From assembly GCA_948528155.1 (NCBI GenBank), contig CAOSZT010000025.1:1-19895 (forward strand): 19,895 nt of DNA, read 5' to 3'. The notes under the pieces are model-generated. The model was not told where the DNA came from. It saw nothing but the letters and a program-made list of their open reading frames with translations, and ran no database searches. The DNA is from an uncultured Clostridia bacterium (GTDB taxonomy: Bacteria > Bacillota > Clostridia > TANB77 > CAG-508). Positions 1 through 7,849 of this stretch are shown piece after piece (position 1 is the stretch's first letter; every line of letters starts with the position of its first letter). The position numbers and the translations under genes are program-made.

Positions 1-95
1 ATATTAATATATTATATCTTCTTTTGTTGTTTTTGCTATTCCTAGCATAATAAATTTTTCCTCTAAAATTGTTTTTATAATATTTATTCAATTTA

Positions 96-1757
96 TTAAA
101 AAATTCCGATTATTTTTTCATTTTCATCAACATTAATACTTTCAGCAGCTGGAACTTTGGGAAGACCTGGCATAGTCATAATTTTACCAGAAATAGCAAC
201 AATAAAACCAGCACCTGCTTTTAAATTAACTTCTCTAATAGTAATTTCAAAAGGATCTTTACACTCTAAATTTTTTGGATCGTCTGAAAAAGAATATTGA
301 GTTTTAGCAATACAAATAGGCAAATTTCCAAATCCTAATTTCTCAATTCTCTCGATTTCCTGATTTGCAATTTCTGAAAATTTAACACCAATAGCTCCAT
401 AAATTTCTTTTGCCACTTTTTCTATTTTTGTTTTTATACTGTCCTCTATATCATAAATATATTTAAAGTTCTCTTGTTGTTCCACTAAATTAACCAATTT
501 AGTTGCTATATCAATAGCACCTTTTCCACCTTTTGCCCAACCTTCTACAAGACTTGAGGAAATTCCTTTTTCTTTCAGTTTTTCTTGTACAAACTCTATC
601 TCTGTTAAAGTATCTGTATTAAACCTATTAATTGCAACAATAACATTTAGGCCAAACTTGTCTTTTATATTTTCAATATGTTTATATAAATTACTCATTC
701 CATTTTTTAAGCCTTTTAAATTCTCTTCTTGAATTTTATCTTTTTCTATACCTCCATGATATTTTAGAGCTTTAATAGTAGTAACAATAACAACTGCATC
801 AGGTTTAATTCCTGCTTTTCTACACTTAATATCTAAAAACTTTTCAGCTCCTAAATCAGCACCAAAACCAGCTTCTGTAACTGTATAATCAGCTAATTTC
901 ATAGCCATTTTAGTTGCAATTATACTATTACATCCATGTGCAATATTAGCAAAAGGTCCTCCATGTATTAGTGCTGGTGTATGCTCCAAAGTCTGTACAA
1001 TATTAGGCTTTATAGCCTCTTTCAAAAGAACTGTCATTGCACCTTCTGCCTTTAAATCTCTAACAAAAACAGGTTTTTTATTAGAATTATATCCAATAAT
1101 TATACTTCCTATCTTTTCTCTTAAATCCATTATATTCTCTGACAAACACAAAATTGCCATTATCTCAGAAGCAACAGTTATATCAAAACTATCATCTCTT
1201 GGAACAATATTTTTTTCACCAGAAAGACCTGTTTGAATTTTTCTCAATTGTCTATCGTTTAAATCAACACATCTTTTCCAAGTAACTTCTTGAATATCAA
1301 GATCATTTCCAAAATAAATATGATTATCAATCATGCTAGAAAGTAAATTATTTGCAGAAGTAATTGCATGAATATCACCAGTAAAATGAAGATTGATTTC
1401 TTCCATAGGAGCAACCTGAACAAAACCACCACCTGTAGCTCCTCCTTTAATACCAAATACTGGTCCTAATGAAGGTTCTCTTAAAGCTAATACAGATTTT
1501 TTTCCAATTTTTGAAAGACCATCAGCAATAGCAATAGAAACAGTAGTCTTGCCTTCTCCTAAAGGTGTTGGATTAATAGCAGTAACCAAAATTAGCTTAC
1601 CTTCTTTTTTATCCTTCAACTTATTAAAAACACTATTAGAAATTTTAGCTTTATACTTCCCATAACACTCAATATCTTTTTCATCTATATCAAGTTTTCT
1701 AGCAATATCACTTATATTATCTAATTCTACACTATTTGCAATCTCTATATCTGTCAT
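96..1757 (-). CDS. fhs: Formate-tetrahydrofolate ligase (10-formyl-THF synthetase)
   Basis: This cytoplasmic enzyme joins formate to tetrahydrofolate using ATP. It feeds 10-formyl-THF to purine synthesis, to formyl-Met-tRNA synthesis (compare fmt in this window) and, in acetogens, to the Wood-Ljungdahl methyl branch. The 553 residues match the family's usual length of about 555, so the gene looks complete. Visible marks are the P-loop TPLGEGKTT (residues 64-72), the glycine-rich KGGATGGG stretch soon after it, HGGPFANIAHG in the middle, and the conserved C-terminal GKIMTMPGLPKVPAAE. The ATG is preceded by an AAAGGAGAAG ribosome binding site (about 1765-1776). It is the last gene of the left minus-strand block, with 133 bases separating it from the DUF212 gene upstream, enough for its own promoter. 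Identification rests on family motifs and is secure. Confidence 0.97.
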   Translation of the reverse strand: MTDIEIANSVELDNISDIARKLDIDEKDIECYGKYKAKISNSVFNKLKDKKEGKLILVTAINPTPLGEGKTTVSIAIADGLSKIGKKSVLALREPSLGPVFGIKGGATGGGFVQVAPMEEINLHFTGDIHAITSANNLLSSMIDNHIYFGNDLDIQEVTWKRCVDLNDRQLRKIQTGLSGEKNIVPRDDSFDITVASEIMAILCLSENIMDLREKIGSIIIGYNSNKKPVFVRDLKAEGAMTVLLKEAIKPNIVQTLEHTPALIHGGPFANIAHGCNSIIATKMAMKLADYTVTEAGFGADLGAEKFLDIKCRKAGIKPDAVVIVTTIKALKYHGGIEKDKIQEENLKGLKNGMSNLYKHIENIKDKFGLNVIVAINRFNTDTLTEIEFVQEKLKEKGISSSLVEGWAKGGKGAIDIATKLVNLVEQQENFKYIYDIEDSIKTKIEKVAKEIYGAIGVKFSEIANQEIERIEKLGFGNLPICIAKTQYSFSDDPKNLECKDPFEITIREVNLKAGAGFIVAISGKIMTMPGLPKVPAAESINVDENEKIIGIF

Positions 1758-1781
1758 AATACATCTTCTCCTTTTCTAGTT

Positions 1782-1875
1782 TACATTAATTTTATATTCA
1801 TAAAAATGATACTAATAAAAATATCAATTTCATAAGAAAAATTATAAAACTAATAATACTAATAAAATTAATGTA
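1782..1875. repeat. 14-bp perfect inverted repeat in the fhs leader
   Basis: Arms 1782-1795 (TACATTAATTTTAT) and 1862-1875 are exact reverse complements separated by 66 bases. In a minus-strand transcript the second arm ends about eight bases before the fhs ribosome binding site. The element is wholly A/T apart from one C or G per arm, so chance contributes. It could be a leader hairpin or a protein site; I cannot tell which. Confidence 0.4.
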
Positions 1876-1890
1876 CTAAAATACTCCTTC

Positions 1891-2331
1891 TTATACAATT
1901 AGCCCAACTACAATCCCTATCAAAGCTCCAACAAAAACCTGAATAGGAGTATGACCTAATACCTCAACTAATCTTTCAGAGACCTGCATACCAGTAAGAC
2001 CTGGAGTTTCTATAATTTTATTAAGCAAAGAAGCCTGTTTTCCAGCAGCTCTTCTTATACCACAAGCATCATACATAACAACAGCTGCCAAAATAAAACT
2101 AACAGCAAAAATAGGTGTATCAACACCTTCATACTTTCCAACCAAAGTAGCAAGACCTGTAACTACTGCTGAATGAGAACTTGGCATTCCACCAGCTCCC
2201 ATAATTCTCTTAAAATTGAACTTTTTAGTAGTAATTAAATCATATATAACCTTAAATGTTTGAATAAAAAACCATAACAAAAAAGGTACATATATAAATT
2301 TGTTTTGTATAAAACCTACAAAATTATTCAC
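1891..2331 (-). CDS. DUF212/YuiD-family divergent PAP2-type membrane protein
   Basis: A small integral membrane protein of 146 residues, in the YuiD/DUF212 family distantly related to PAP2 acid phosphatases. The family's molecular function is not settled. The diagnostic motifs are present: GGMPSSHSAVV near residue 47 and DACGIRRAAGKQA near residue 88, with hydrophobic segments at the N-terminus (about 13-33), after the SSHS motif, and at the C-terminus (VGALIGIVVGLIV). The start is GTG, supported by an AAGGGAG ribosome binding site about six bases upstream; no in-frame ATG fits. It follows xseB by 39 bases and probably shares its transcript. The PSSH histidine/serine motif resembles a phosphatase active site, so lipid-phosphate hydrolysis is possible but unproven. 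Confidence 0.88.
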   Translation of the reverse strand: MNNFVGFIQNKFIYVPFLLWFFIQTFKVIYDLITTKKFNFKRIMGAGGMPSSHSAVVTGLATLVGKYEGVDTPIFAVSFILAAVVMYDACGIRRAAGKQASLLNKIIETPGLTGMQVSERLVEVLGHTPIQVFVGALIGIVVGLIV

Positions 2332-2370
2332 AATTCATCTCCCTTTCAAAAATAATCTTTTAAAAAACAA

Positions 2371-2595
2371 TTATTCTTGTGCTTCAAAATTTTCTTCCTC
2401 TACATTACCATCTTTCTCAAGTAAAATAGTTATTTTCTTTTCTGCATCTTCAAGAATTTTATTACATTCTTTTGAAATTTTTATTCCTTCTTCAAATTTA
2501 GTAATTGACTCATCTAAATTTAATTTACCATTTTCTAACTCTGAAACTATCTTTTCTAAATTTTCCATATTACTTTCAAAACTTGATTTTGCCAT
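2371..2595 (-). CDS. xseB: Exodeoxyribonuclease VII small subunit
   Basis: Small subunit of exonuclease VII, which with XseA degrades single-stranded DNA in both directions to short oligonucleotides in the cytoplasm. At 74 residues it has the family's normal size. The core FESNMENLEKIVSELENGKL and SITKFEEGIKISKECNKILEDAEKKI match the XseB two-helix pattern. The acidic tail (DGNVEEENFEAQE) is typical. The ATG has an AAAGGAGAAAAAG ribosome binding site. It lies 14 bases after the PepSY-like gene and two genes after xseA, so both subunits are probably made from one transcript. Confidence 0.95.
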   Translation of the reverse strand: MAKSSFESNMENLEKIVSELENGKLNLDESITKFEEGIKISKECNKILEDAEKKITILLEKDGNVEEENFEAQE

Positions 2596-2609
2596 CTTTT
2601 TCTCCTTTT

Positions 2610-3101
2610 CTATTCTGTAACTGTACCTGTTTTTACATTAACAGTATAAACAGTATTTACATATCCATCTGTTTTATTTCTAACTGAAACTTCATAAATT
2701 CCATTTCCTTTTAGTTCTGCTTCAAAATTATAAGAATCAACTGATATATTCCATTCTTTTTTAGCTAATTCAATGGCTGTTTTTCTATCATTTGCCTCTG
2801 TGTTTTCATTTTTACTTTCTTGTTCTTCTCTTCCTATAATATTATTATTTTCAATTATATTATTTTTACTTGATGTATTTTCTCCTGCCACATTATTCTC
2901 GACTTCTGTATTATTTACTGTATTATCAACTTGACCATTTTGTGTGGACATATTATTTATATAATCAAACATATTATAATTTTCCTCTTTTTTATCACTT
3001 ACATTACTATTTGTCTTTTTATTATTAATTATTCCTAATATTAATACTACAATAGCTATTACAACTAATACAATTATTATTATTTTTGTTTTATTTGTCA
3101 T
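2610..3101 (-). CDS. Membrane-anchored protein with C-terminal PepSY-like domain
   Basis: I do not recognise this as a named gene. It is 163 residues long from the ATG at 3101, which has an AGAGGAAAG site upstream; a longer reading begins at a TTG (3122) and lacks such a site. Residues about 5-25 (KIIIIVLVVIAIVVLILGII) form one membrane segment. Next comes a low-complexity Asn/Glu-rich linker, and the last roughly 60 residues (AIELAKKEWNI ... YTVNVKTGTVTE) have the helix-then-hairpin look of a PepSY/YpeB-like domain, placed outside the cell. PepSY domains often restrain proteases or sense the wall. Lying between xseA and xseB it is co-transcribed with exonuclease VII but probably unrelated in function. 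The domain call is from pattern alone. Confidence 0.6.
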   Translation of the reverse strand: MTNKTKIIIIVLVVIAIVVLILGIINNKKTNSNVSDKKEENYNMFDYINNMSTQNGQVDNTVNNTEVENNVAGENTSSKNNIIENNNIIGREEQESKNENTEANDRKTAIELAKKEWNISVDSYNFEAELKGNGIYEVSVRNKTDGYVNTVYTVNVKTGTVTE

Positions 3102-3124
3102 ATGCTTTCCTCTTTTCCTCAAAA

Positions 3125-4318
3125 TTATAAAACTTTTGCTTCTTTATTTCCATCTACTAGTTTTATATTTATTTTATCTCCTGTTTTTAAATCTTTTACA
3201 CTCTTAATTATTTTTGAGTCCTGTTCAATTATTGAATATCCTCTAATTAGTGTTTTTAAAGGACTTAATGTATCTAATTTAGAAATTAATTCTATGTACT
3301 TTGTTTTCTCTTCCTTTTGTTTATTTTTTATAACATTTTCTAGCCTTTTTATGTGATTATCTATTTTTATATAATTATCATTTATATCTCTAAATGGCTC
3401 TTTAAACACTCTACTTGATAAACATTTCTCATATCTCAATTTCATTATTTCCACTTTTTTAATTAATGTAAGTCTTAATCTATTTTGATAAGAATTTATT
3501 TTCTGTTTTATTTCATATATGTCAGGAACTGCTAGTTCCGCTGCTGCTGAAGGTGTTGGTGCTCTTAAGTCTGCTACAAAATCTGAAATTGAAAAGTCAG
3601 TTTCATGTCCTACTGCTGAAATTATTGGTATTTCAGAATTATAAATTGCATTTGCAACTATTTCCTCATTAAATGGCCATAAATCTTCTAATGAGCCTCC
3701 TCCTCTTGCTAAAATTAATACATCAGCAAGTTTATTTTTATTCATAAATTTAATACCTTCTGCAATTTTCTTACTTGCTCCTTCACCTTGAACTGGTACT
3801 GGAAACAATCTAATATGTACATTTGGATTTCTTCTTGTACTTACATTTATTATATCTCTTATTACTGAGCCTGTTTGAGATGTTAAAACACCTATTGTTT
3901 TTGGCATTTGTGGAATTTTTTGTTTATGTTCTTCTTTAAAATATCCTTCTTGTTCTAATCTTTGTTTTAATTCTTCATATTTTTTGTATAATAATCCAAT
4001 ACCATCTTCTTGCATTGCTTTTACATATATTTGATATACTCCATCTCTTTCAAATACTGAAACTCCTCCTGCTACAAATACTTTCATTCCATCTTTTGGC
4101 ATAAAGTCAAGTCTTTGTGCATATGTTTTAAACATTATACATTTTATTAAAGAATTTTCGTCTTTTAGTGTAAAATACATATGTCCTGTATAGTGATTTT
4201 TAAAGTTTGATATTTCACCTTTTACAAATACATTGTTTAAATTTTCATCACTTGCAATTTTGTCTTTTATATAATTATTTAATTGACTTACACTTACTGC
4301 AACATTTTCATAATTCAT
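3125..4318 (-). CDS. xseA: Exodeoxyribonuclease VII large subunit
   Basis: Catalytic subunit of exonuclease VII, acting on single-stranded DNA with XseB. The protein has 397 residues from the ATG at 4318, which follows GTGAGAGGAAAAAAT; a GTG further out (4333) overlaps that ribosome binding site, so I reject it. The N-terminal OB-fold (roughly 1-95) begins VSQLNNYIK and holds VKGEISNFKNHYTGHMYFTLKD. The catalytic domain shows IGVLTSQTGSVIRDI, ARGGGSLEDLWPFNEE, ISAVGHETDFSISDFVADLRAPTPSAAAE and a coiled-coil-rich C-terminal part ending in RGYSIIEQD. Length is in the usual range. It lies between nusB and the PepSY-like gene in the same direction. Confidence 0.97.
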   Translation of the reverse strand: MNYENVAVSVSQLNNYIKDKIASDENLNNVFVKGEISNFKNHYTGHMYFTLKDENSLIKCIMFKTYAQRLDFMPKDGMKVFVAGGVSVFERDGVYQIYVKAMQEDGIGLLYKKYEELKQRLEQEGYFKEEHKQKIPQMPKTIGVLTSQTGSVIRDIINVSTRRNPNVHIRLFPVPVQGEGASKKIAEGIKFMNKNKLADVLILARGGGSLEDLWPFNEEIVANAIYNSEIPIISAVGHETDFSISDFVADLRAPTPSAAAELAVPDIYEIKQKINSYQNRLRLTLIKKVEIMKLRYEKCLSSRVFKEPFRDINDNYIKIDNHIKRLENVIKNKQKEEKTKYIELISKLDTLSPLKTLIRGYSIIEQDSKIIKSVKDLKTGDKINIKLVDGNKEAKVL

Positions 4319-4366
4319 ATTTTTTCCTCTCACTTATCTTAATAGTTTTTACTATTGCATTACATA

Positions 4367-4771
4367 CTACATTTCCTTGACTATACTTGCTAAAACTCCA
4401 TTTACAAAATACTTTGATTTATCTTCTCCATATTTTTTTGAAAGTTCGACTGCTTCATTAATAGCAACTTTATAAGGGATATTATTATACTTTATTTCAT
4501 ATATTGCAAGTTTTAAAATAGATAAGTCCATCTTCGAAATTCTATTTAATTTCCAATCTTCTTTTAAGTTTTGCTCTATATTTTCTAAAATTTGTTTCTC
4601 ATTTTTTCTACTTCCTAAAATAACATCTGTTATATATTTTTGTGCTTCTTTATCATTTATGTCATTACTTTCAAAAAATAAATCTATTTGTTCTTCTACT
4701 TCTTCAGTTTTTTGGATTTCTAAGCTATATATTAATTTAAAGGCATTTTCTCTCATTGTTGACCTATTCAT
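4367..4771 (-). CDS. nusB: Transcription antitermination factor NusB
   Basis: NusB binds boxA RNA with NusE (ribosomal protein S10) in antitermination complexes, chiefly on rRNA operons. The 134 residues are of standard length. The fold pattern is visible: RENAFKLIYSLE at the N-terminus, EDWKLNRISKMDLSILKLAIYEIKY in the middle and YKVAINEAVELSKKYGEDKSKYFVNGVLASI at the end, all hallmark NusB segments. The start ATG has an AGAGGAAATAAAA site. It sits 79 bases after the DUF2273 gene and 48 before xseA, matching the asp23-amaP-DUF2273-nusB-xseA order that recurs in clostridia. Confidence 0.96.
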   Translation of the reverse strand: MNRSTMRENAFKLIYSLEIQKTEEVEEQIDLFFESNDINDKEAQKYITDVILGSRKNEKQILENIEQNLKEDWKLNRISKMDLSILKLAIYEIKYNNIPYKVAINEAVELSKKYGEDKSKYFVNGVLASIVKEM

Positions 4772-4850
4772 TTTTATTTCCTCTTCTTTACTTTTTTGTT
4801 TTTTATAATTTATAAGTTGTGTTTTATTTTTGTTTTTATGAATTTATTTT

Positions 4851-5054
4851 TTACATTTTATCTATAAAACTTTTCAACTTAGTTTTAACCTCATCTTTAT
4901 TTTGTTGCACATAATTTCCAATAAATGCTCCTACTAATACTAATAAAATTCCCACAATTAGAGAATATAATCTAGTAGCTAATATTACTATTGCAACAAT
5001 TATTCCAATAATAGCACCTTTATATTGATTTATAAATTTTTTAAAATCTTCCAT
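4851..5054 (-). CDS. DUF2273 small membrane protein (Asp23 system)
   Basis: A 67-residue protein with two closely spaced membrane segments (about residues 12-28 and 31-48) and a charged C-terminal tail (QQNKDEVKTKLKSF). The N-terminal FKKFINQYKGAIIGII pattern is typical of DUF2273 proteins. These accompany asp23 and amaP in many Firmicutes and are thought to belong to the same membrane-associated assembly; their own role is not established. It starts 18 bases after the amaP stop with an AGAGGG ribosome binding site, so the two are translated from the same message. Confidence 0.85.
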   Translation of the reverse strand: MEDFKKFINQYKGAIIGIIVAIVILATRLYSLIVGILLVLVGAFIGNYVQQNKDEVKTKLKSFIDKM

Positions 5055-5072
5055 ATATATTCCCTCTTCTTT

Positions 5073-5642
5073 CTAAGCTTCTTCTTTGTCCACTTTTGGC
5101 TGTTTTTCTTGGATGGCTTTTTTTATAGTTATATTAACCTCTTTTACATCTAAATCTGTTGTTTCTTTTACTTTAGACTTTATTTTATTTTGTAAATCTA
5201 CTGTTAAATCTTTTATTATTGCATCTGAACTCACTACTAAATTAGCAAAAATATTTACATTATTTTCTCTATCTAGTTCAACTCTTGATGTAACTTCTTT
5301 AGCCATTTTATATTCTCTTGTAACTGATTCAACTAAATTTTCTATTGTTTCTTTTGATATCATTAATCTTCCATTGTCATTTGCTAAAAGAACTCCTTGT
5401 TTATCTTTTATCTGTTGTTTTGATGTTGGATCAAAAAATATACATCTAATTGATAATAATATAAATACTACACTTATTGCTAATATTATTTTTGATGCTG
5501 TTTCAGATATTATTAAAGTTTTTATTAAATTTTGTACTACATCAATGTCTATCCATCTAAAAACCAATAGACATGCAATTACTGATATTATTAGTATTAT
5601 ATTTGAATATAATATTAATGTAATTTTTTCTATAATTTTCAT
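5073..5642 (-). CDS. amaP: Alkaline shock response membrane anchor protein AmaP
   Basis: AmaP tethers Asp23 to the membrane in Staphylococcus aureus. This 189-residue homologue has two N-terminal membrane segments (about 7-29 and 48-70) followed by a soluble domain that itself resembles Asp23 (NDNGRLMISKETIENLVESV ... NVFANL-like strand ... VKEVNITIKKA). That domain layout is the AmaP/DUF322 pattern. The ATG has a GAGAGGTAAAATAA leader. It lies downstream of asp23 across a 73-base gap holding a long hairpin, and directly upstream of the DUF2273 gene. A 200-codon open frame on the plus strand over this gene is a shadow produced by T-rich sequence. Confidence 0.88.
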   Translation of the reverse strand: MKIIEKITLILYSNIILIISVIACLLVFRWIDIDVVQNLIKTLIISETASKIILAISVVFILLSIRCIFFDPTSKQQIKDKQGVLLANDNGRLMISKETIENLVESVTREYKMAKEVTSRVELDRENNVNIFANLVVSSDAIIKDLTVDLQNKIKSKVKETTDLDVKEVNITIKKAIQEKQPKVDKEEA

Positions 5643-5668
5643 TTATTTTACCTCTCTTTTAATTCAAA

Positions 5669-5712
5669 TATTAGAAGCTAGAGGTTAGAAATAAAACCTC
5701 TAACTTCTAATA
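5669..5712 (-). terminator. Long asp23-amaP intercistronic hairpin
   Basis: Arms 5669-5686 and 5695-5712 form an 18-bp stem with an 8-base loop, starting three bases after the asp23 stop. The single irregular pair is G-U in the minus-strand RNA but an A/C mismatch in the other orientation, which favours a role in the minus-strand transcript. Only a weak U-tract follows, so I read it as a leaky terminator or an RNA-stabilising/processing hairpin that lets asp23 be made in excess of amaP. Confidence 0.6.
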
Positions 5713-5715
5713 AAA

Positions 5716-6174
5716 TTATTCATTTACTTCTTCATTTTCATTATTTTTATCTGCTTCTTCATTTCTAATAATGTCTGTATTAACTCCTTGAACATGAACA
5801 TTTACTTCTTCTACTTTAAATCCAGTCATTCCTTCTACTGCTTTTTTTACTCTGTTTTGTATTTCAAATGCTACATCTGGTATTCTTGATCCATATTCAA
5901 CTATTATATTTACATCTATTTTGGCAGTATTCTCTGATTTTTCAACTTTTATTCCTTTAGCTAAATTTTTCTTTCCACTTAATACTTCTGTTATTCCTCC
6001 TGCAAATCCTCCTGACATTGCTGAAACTCCTTGAACTTCTGATACTGCTACTCCTGCTATTACTGCTATTACGTCATTTGATATTTCTATTCCATCTTCC
6101 ACTTTTTGTGCTTCTTGTATAATATTTTCCTCTTTTACCTCTACATTTTCTGTTTTTATTTCTTTTTCTTCCAT
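5716..6174 (-). CDS. asp23: Asp23/Gls24 family envelope stress protein
   Basis: Member of the Asp23/Gls24 (DUF322) family, abundant proteins linked to envelope stress that localise to the membrane through AmaP. At 152 residues it shows the family core: ISNDVIAVIAGVAVSEVQGV, a Gly-rich MSGGFAGG loop, NLAKGIKVEKSENTAKIDVNIIVEYG, IPDVAFEIQNRVKKAVEGMTG and VEEVNVHVQGV. Charged tails at both ends (Glu/Lys/Asn-rich) flank the core. The start has a very strong AAAGGAGGAGG ribosome binding site, which suits high expression. It is the first gene after a terminator-like hairpin and leads the amaP-DUF2273-nusB run. Confidence 0.94.
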   Translation of the reverse strand: MEEKEIKTENVEVKEENIIQEAQKVEDGIEISNDVIAVIAGVAVSEVQGVSAMSGGFAGGITEVLSGKKNLAKGIKVEKSENTAKIDVNIIVEYGSRIPDVAFEIQNRVKKAVEGMTGFKVEEVNVHVQGVNTDIIRNEEADKNNENEEVNE

Positions 6175-6204
6175 TTTAAATTCCTCCTCCTTTATAAATT
6201 TAAA

Positions 6205-6241
6205 AATTGATATACTTATTTATGTTATAAGTATATCAATT
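6205..6241 (-). terminator. Terminator after fmt (15-bp palindrome)
   Basis: Arms 6205-6219 and 6227-6241 pair perfectly (15 bp) around a 7-base loop. In the minus direction the stem is followed by UUUUAAAUUU, giving an intrinsic-terminator shape between fmt and asp23. The stem is A/T-rich and therefore weak. Because it is so close to the asp23 ribosome binding site, it could also overlap an asp23 promoter (a TTGATA lies in the first arm) or act as an operator. Confidence 0.6.
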
Positions 6242-6263
6242 CTTAGCAATTTTTACAACCTTT

Positions 6264-7220
6264 TTATTCAAATATTTCAAATTCATTAATATGATTTCCT
6301 CTTAAAAAATCTCGTATATTCATTTTTTTAGCATTTTCACCTTGAATTTCTAAAACACTAAGTATTCCTTCCTTTGTCTTAATATATAAGCCCTCTTTTT
6401 GATTAGATACTACTACAGTTCCATTTTTTAGAATATTAATATTATCTTGACTAAATCCTATATTTTTTGCAATATCAACTTTCCAAAACTTAATTTTTTT
6501 GTTATTTAAAAATGAATATGCTCCCATAATTGGATTTAATCCTCTAACTAGATTTTTAATTTCTTTAGCTGTTTTGTCTTCCCAATCAATTTTAGACATT
6601 GCTTTATCTAACATTGGGGCTAAAGAAAAATTTTCTCCTTGCTTTTCTCTTGGTGCTGTTCCATTTTCTATTTGTTTTAGAGTTTCAACTAATAGTTTTC
6701 CACCTATTTTTGATAACTTTTCCCATAATTCTCCTGTTGTTTCATTTTCTCCAATTTCCACTTCTTCTTTTAAAATCATATCTCCTGTGTCCATTCCTAT
6801 ATCCATATACATTGTTGTTATTCCTGTCTTTTTATCTCCATTTAAAACTGCCCATTGTATTGGTGCTGCTCCTCTATATTTAGGTAATAATGAAGCATGT
6901 ACATTAATACAACCTAATTTTGGAATTTCTAAAATTTCTTTTGGTAGTATTTTACCATAGGCTACAACACATATTATGTCTGGATTTAATGTTCTTATTT
7001 TTTCTATGAATTCTTCATTATTTCTTATTTTTTGTGGTTGATATACTTGTATGTTTTTTTCTATTGCATATTCTTTTACAGGTGATGCTAGTAATTTCAT
7101 TCCTCTTCCTTTTGGTTTGTCTGGATTTGTTACTACTCCTATTATTTTGTGTCCTACATCATATATTGATTGTAGACTTTCTTTTGCGAAATCAGGGGTT
7201 CCCATAAATAATATATTCAT
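6264..7220 (-). CDS. fmt: Methionyl-tRNA formyltransferase
   Basis: Formylates initiator Met-tRNA using 10-formyl-THF, which Fhs can supply. The 318 residues have the normal length. The N-terminal Rossmann domain starts NILFMGTPDFAKESL and continues with VVTNPDKPKGRG. The catalytic asparagine, histidine and aspartate are at 106, 108 and 144 (INVHASLLPKYRGAAPIQWA and MDTGD), the same positions as in the Escherichia coli enzyme. The C-terminal OB-like domain carries RGLNPIMGAYSF. The ATG is preceded by AGAAAGGAAAGGC. It follows def in the same direction, the classic def-fmt pairing, though 127 bases and a possible gene fragment lie between. Confidence 0.97.
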   Translation of the reverse strand: MNILFMGTPDFAKESLQSIYDVGHKIIGVVTNPDKPKGRGMKLLASPVKEYAIEKNIQVYQPQKIRNNEEFIEKIRTLNPDIICVVAYGKILPKEILEIPKLGCINVHASLLPKYRGAAPIQWAVLNGDKKTGITTMYMDIGMDTGDMILKEEVEIGENETTGELWEKLSKIGGKLLVETLKQIENGTAPREKQGENFSLAPMLDKAMSKIDWEDKTAKEIKNLVRGLNPIMGAYSFLNNKKIKFWKVDIAKNIGFSQDNINILKNGTVVVSNQKEGLYIKTKEGILSVLEIQGENAKKMNIRDFLRGNHINEFEIFE

Positions 7221-7238
7221 TTTGCCTTTCCTTTCTTT

Positions 7239-7328
7239 TTATAATTCAAGTACTTCGTCATACTCTTTTATATTTTCATGTGGATTTTCAAAAAGATGAA
7301 TTCCATTTAGTTGTATCGTATTATAAAA
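7239..7328 (-). pseudogene. Possible coding remnant between def and fmt
   Basis: A 29-codon open frame between two stops, with no ATG, GTG or TTG start. It reads FYNTIQLNGIHLFENPHENI and continues KEYDEVLEL to a stop just upstream of the fmt ribosome binding site. The mix of charged and hydrophobic residues looks more like a real protein tail than random AT-rich sequence. It may be the C-terminal stub of a gene lost between def and fmt. No family recognised; chance is a serious alternative. Confidence 0.25.
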
Positions 7329-7347
7329 TTATCAAAATTAAATAATT

Positions 7348-7824
7348 TTAATTCTCTGCTTCTACATACTCCAAAGTTCCAGGCAAAATTTTATCAATAA
7401 AAACTTCACCTTCTAAATGATCACATTCATGACAAATCGCTTGTGCTAATAAGTCTTTAGCCTTAATCTTAACTCTTTTACCTTCTCTATCAGTGTACTC
7501 TGCAGTAACTTCCTCTGGTCTTTTTACTTTAGCAAACTTGTTTGGAAAACTCAAACATCCTTCATCAACCTCATGTTCTCCTTTAGTCTTCAAAATAACA
7601 GGATTAATTAAAACTATAGGACCTTTTTCATCATATAAATCAATAACAACAACTCTTTTCAAAACTCCAACTTGTACTGCTGCAAGACCAACTCCATTAT
7701 ATTTGTGCATAGTATCAATCATATCATCTATTAAAATTTGTAACTTATCATCAATAGTCTCAACCTCTCTAGATTTCTTACATAAAATCTCATCACCTTC
7801 TAGTCTTAATTTTCTAATTGCCAT
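7348..7824 (-). CDS. def: Peptide deformylase
   Basis: Removes the formyl group from nascent proteins, a metal-dependent hydrolase working at the ribosome. The three family motifs are intact: GVGLAAVQ (residues 44-51), EGCLSFP (88-94, Cys90 a metal ligand) and HECDH (132-136, His132 and His136 ligands, Glu133 catalytic). Length 158 residues is normal. The ATG at 7824 has AAGGAGGAATAAAA directly upstream; a longer reading from a TTG at 7857 lacks this. It lies between priA and fmt in one direction, the common priA-def-fmt order. Confidence 0.97.
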   Translation of the reverse strand: MAIRKLRLEGDEILCKKSREVETIDDKLQILIDDMIDTMHKYNGVGLAAVQVGVLKRVVVIDLYDEKGPIVLINPVILKTKGEHEVDEGCLSFPNKFAKVKRPEEVTAEYTDREGKRVKIKAKDLLAQAICHECDHLEGEVFIDKILPGTLEYVEAEN

Positions 7825-7849
7825 TTTTATTCCTCCTTGTTTAGAGATA

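Noticed and set aside
4..48. A 14-residue minus-strand peptide downstream of fhs
   Set aside because: Too short, with only a weak AGAGG-like site; the rest of 1-95 shows nothing that can be supported.
1800..1833. An 11-residue hydrophobic leader peptide before fhs (MKLIFLLVSFL)
   Set aside because: No ribosome binding site, and hydrophobic short frames are expected in A/T-rich sequence.
5086..5688. A 200-codon plus-strand open frame opposite amaP
   Set aside because: It is antisense to a clear gene, is rich in Ser/Phe/Ile as AT-rich shadows are, and has no family match. Similar plus-strand frames over fmt, priA, trhP and typA are rejected for the same reason.
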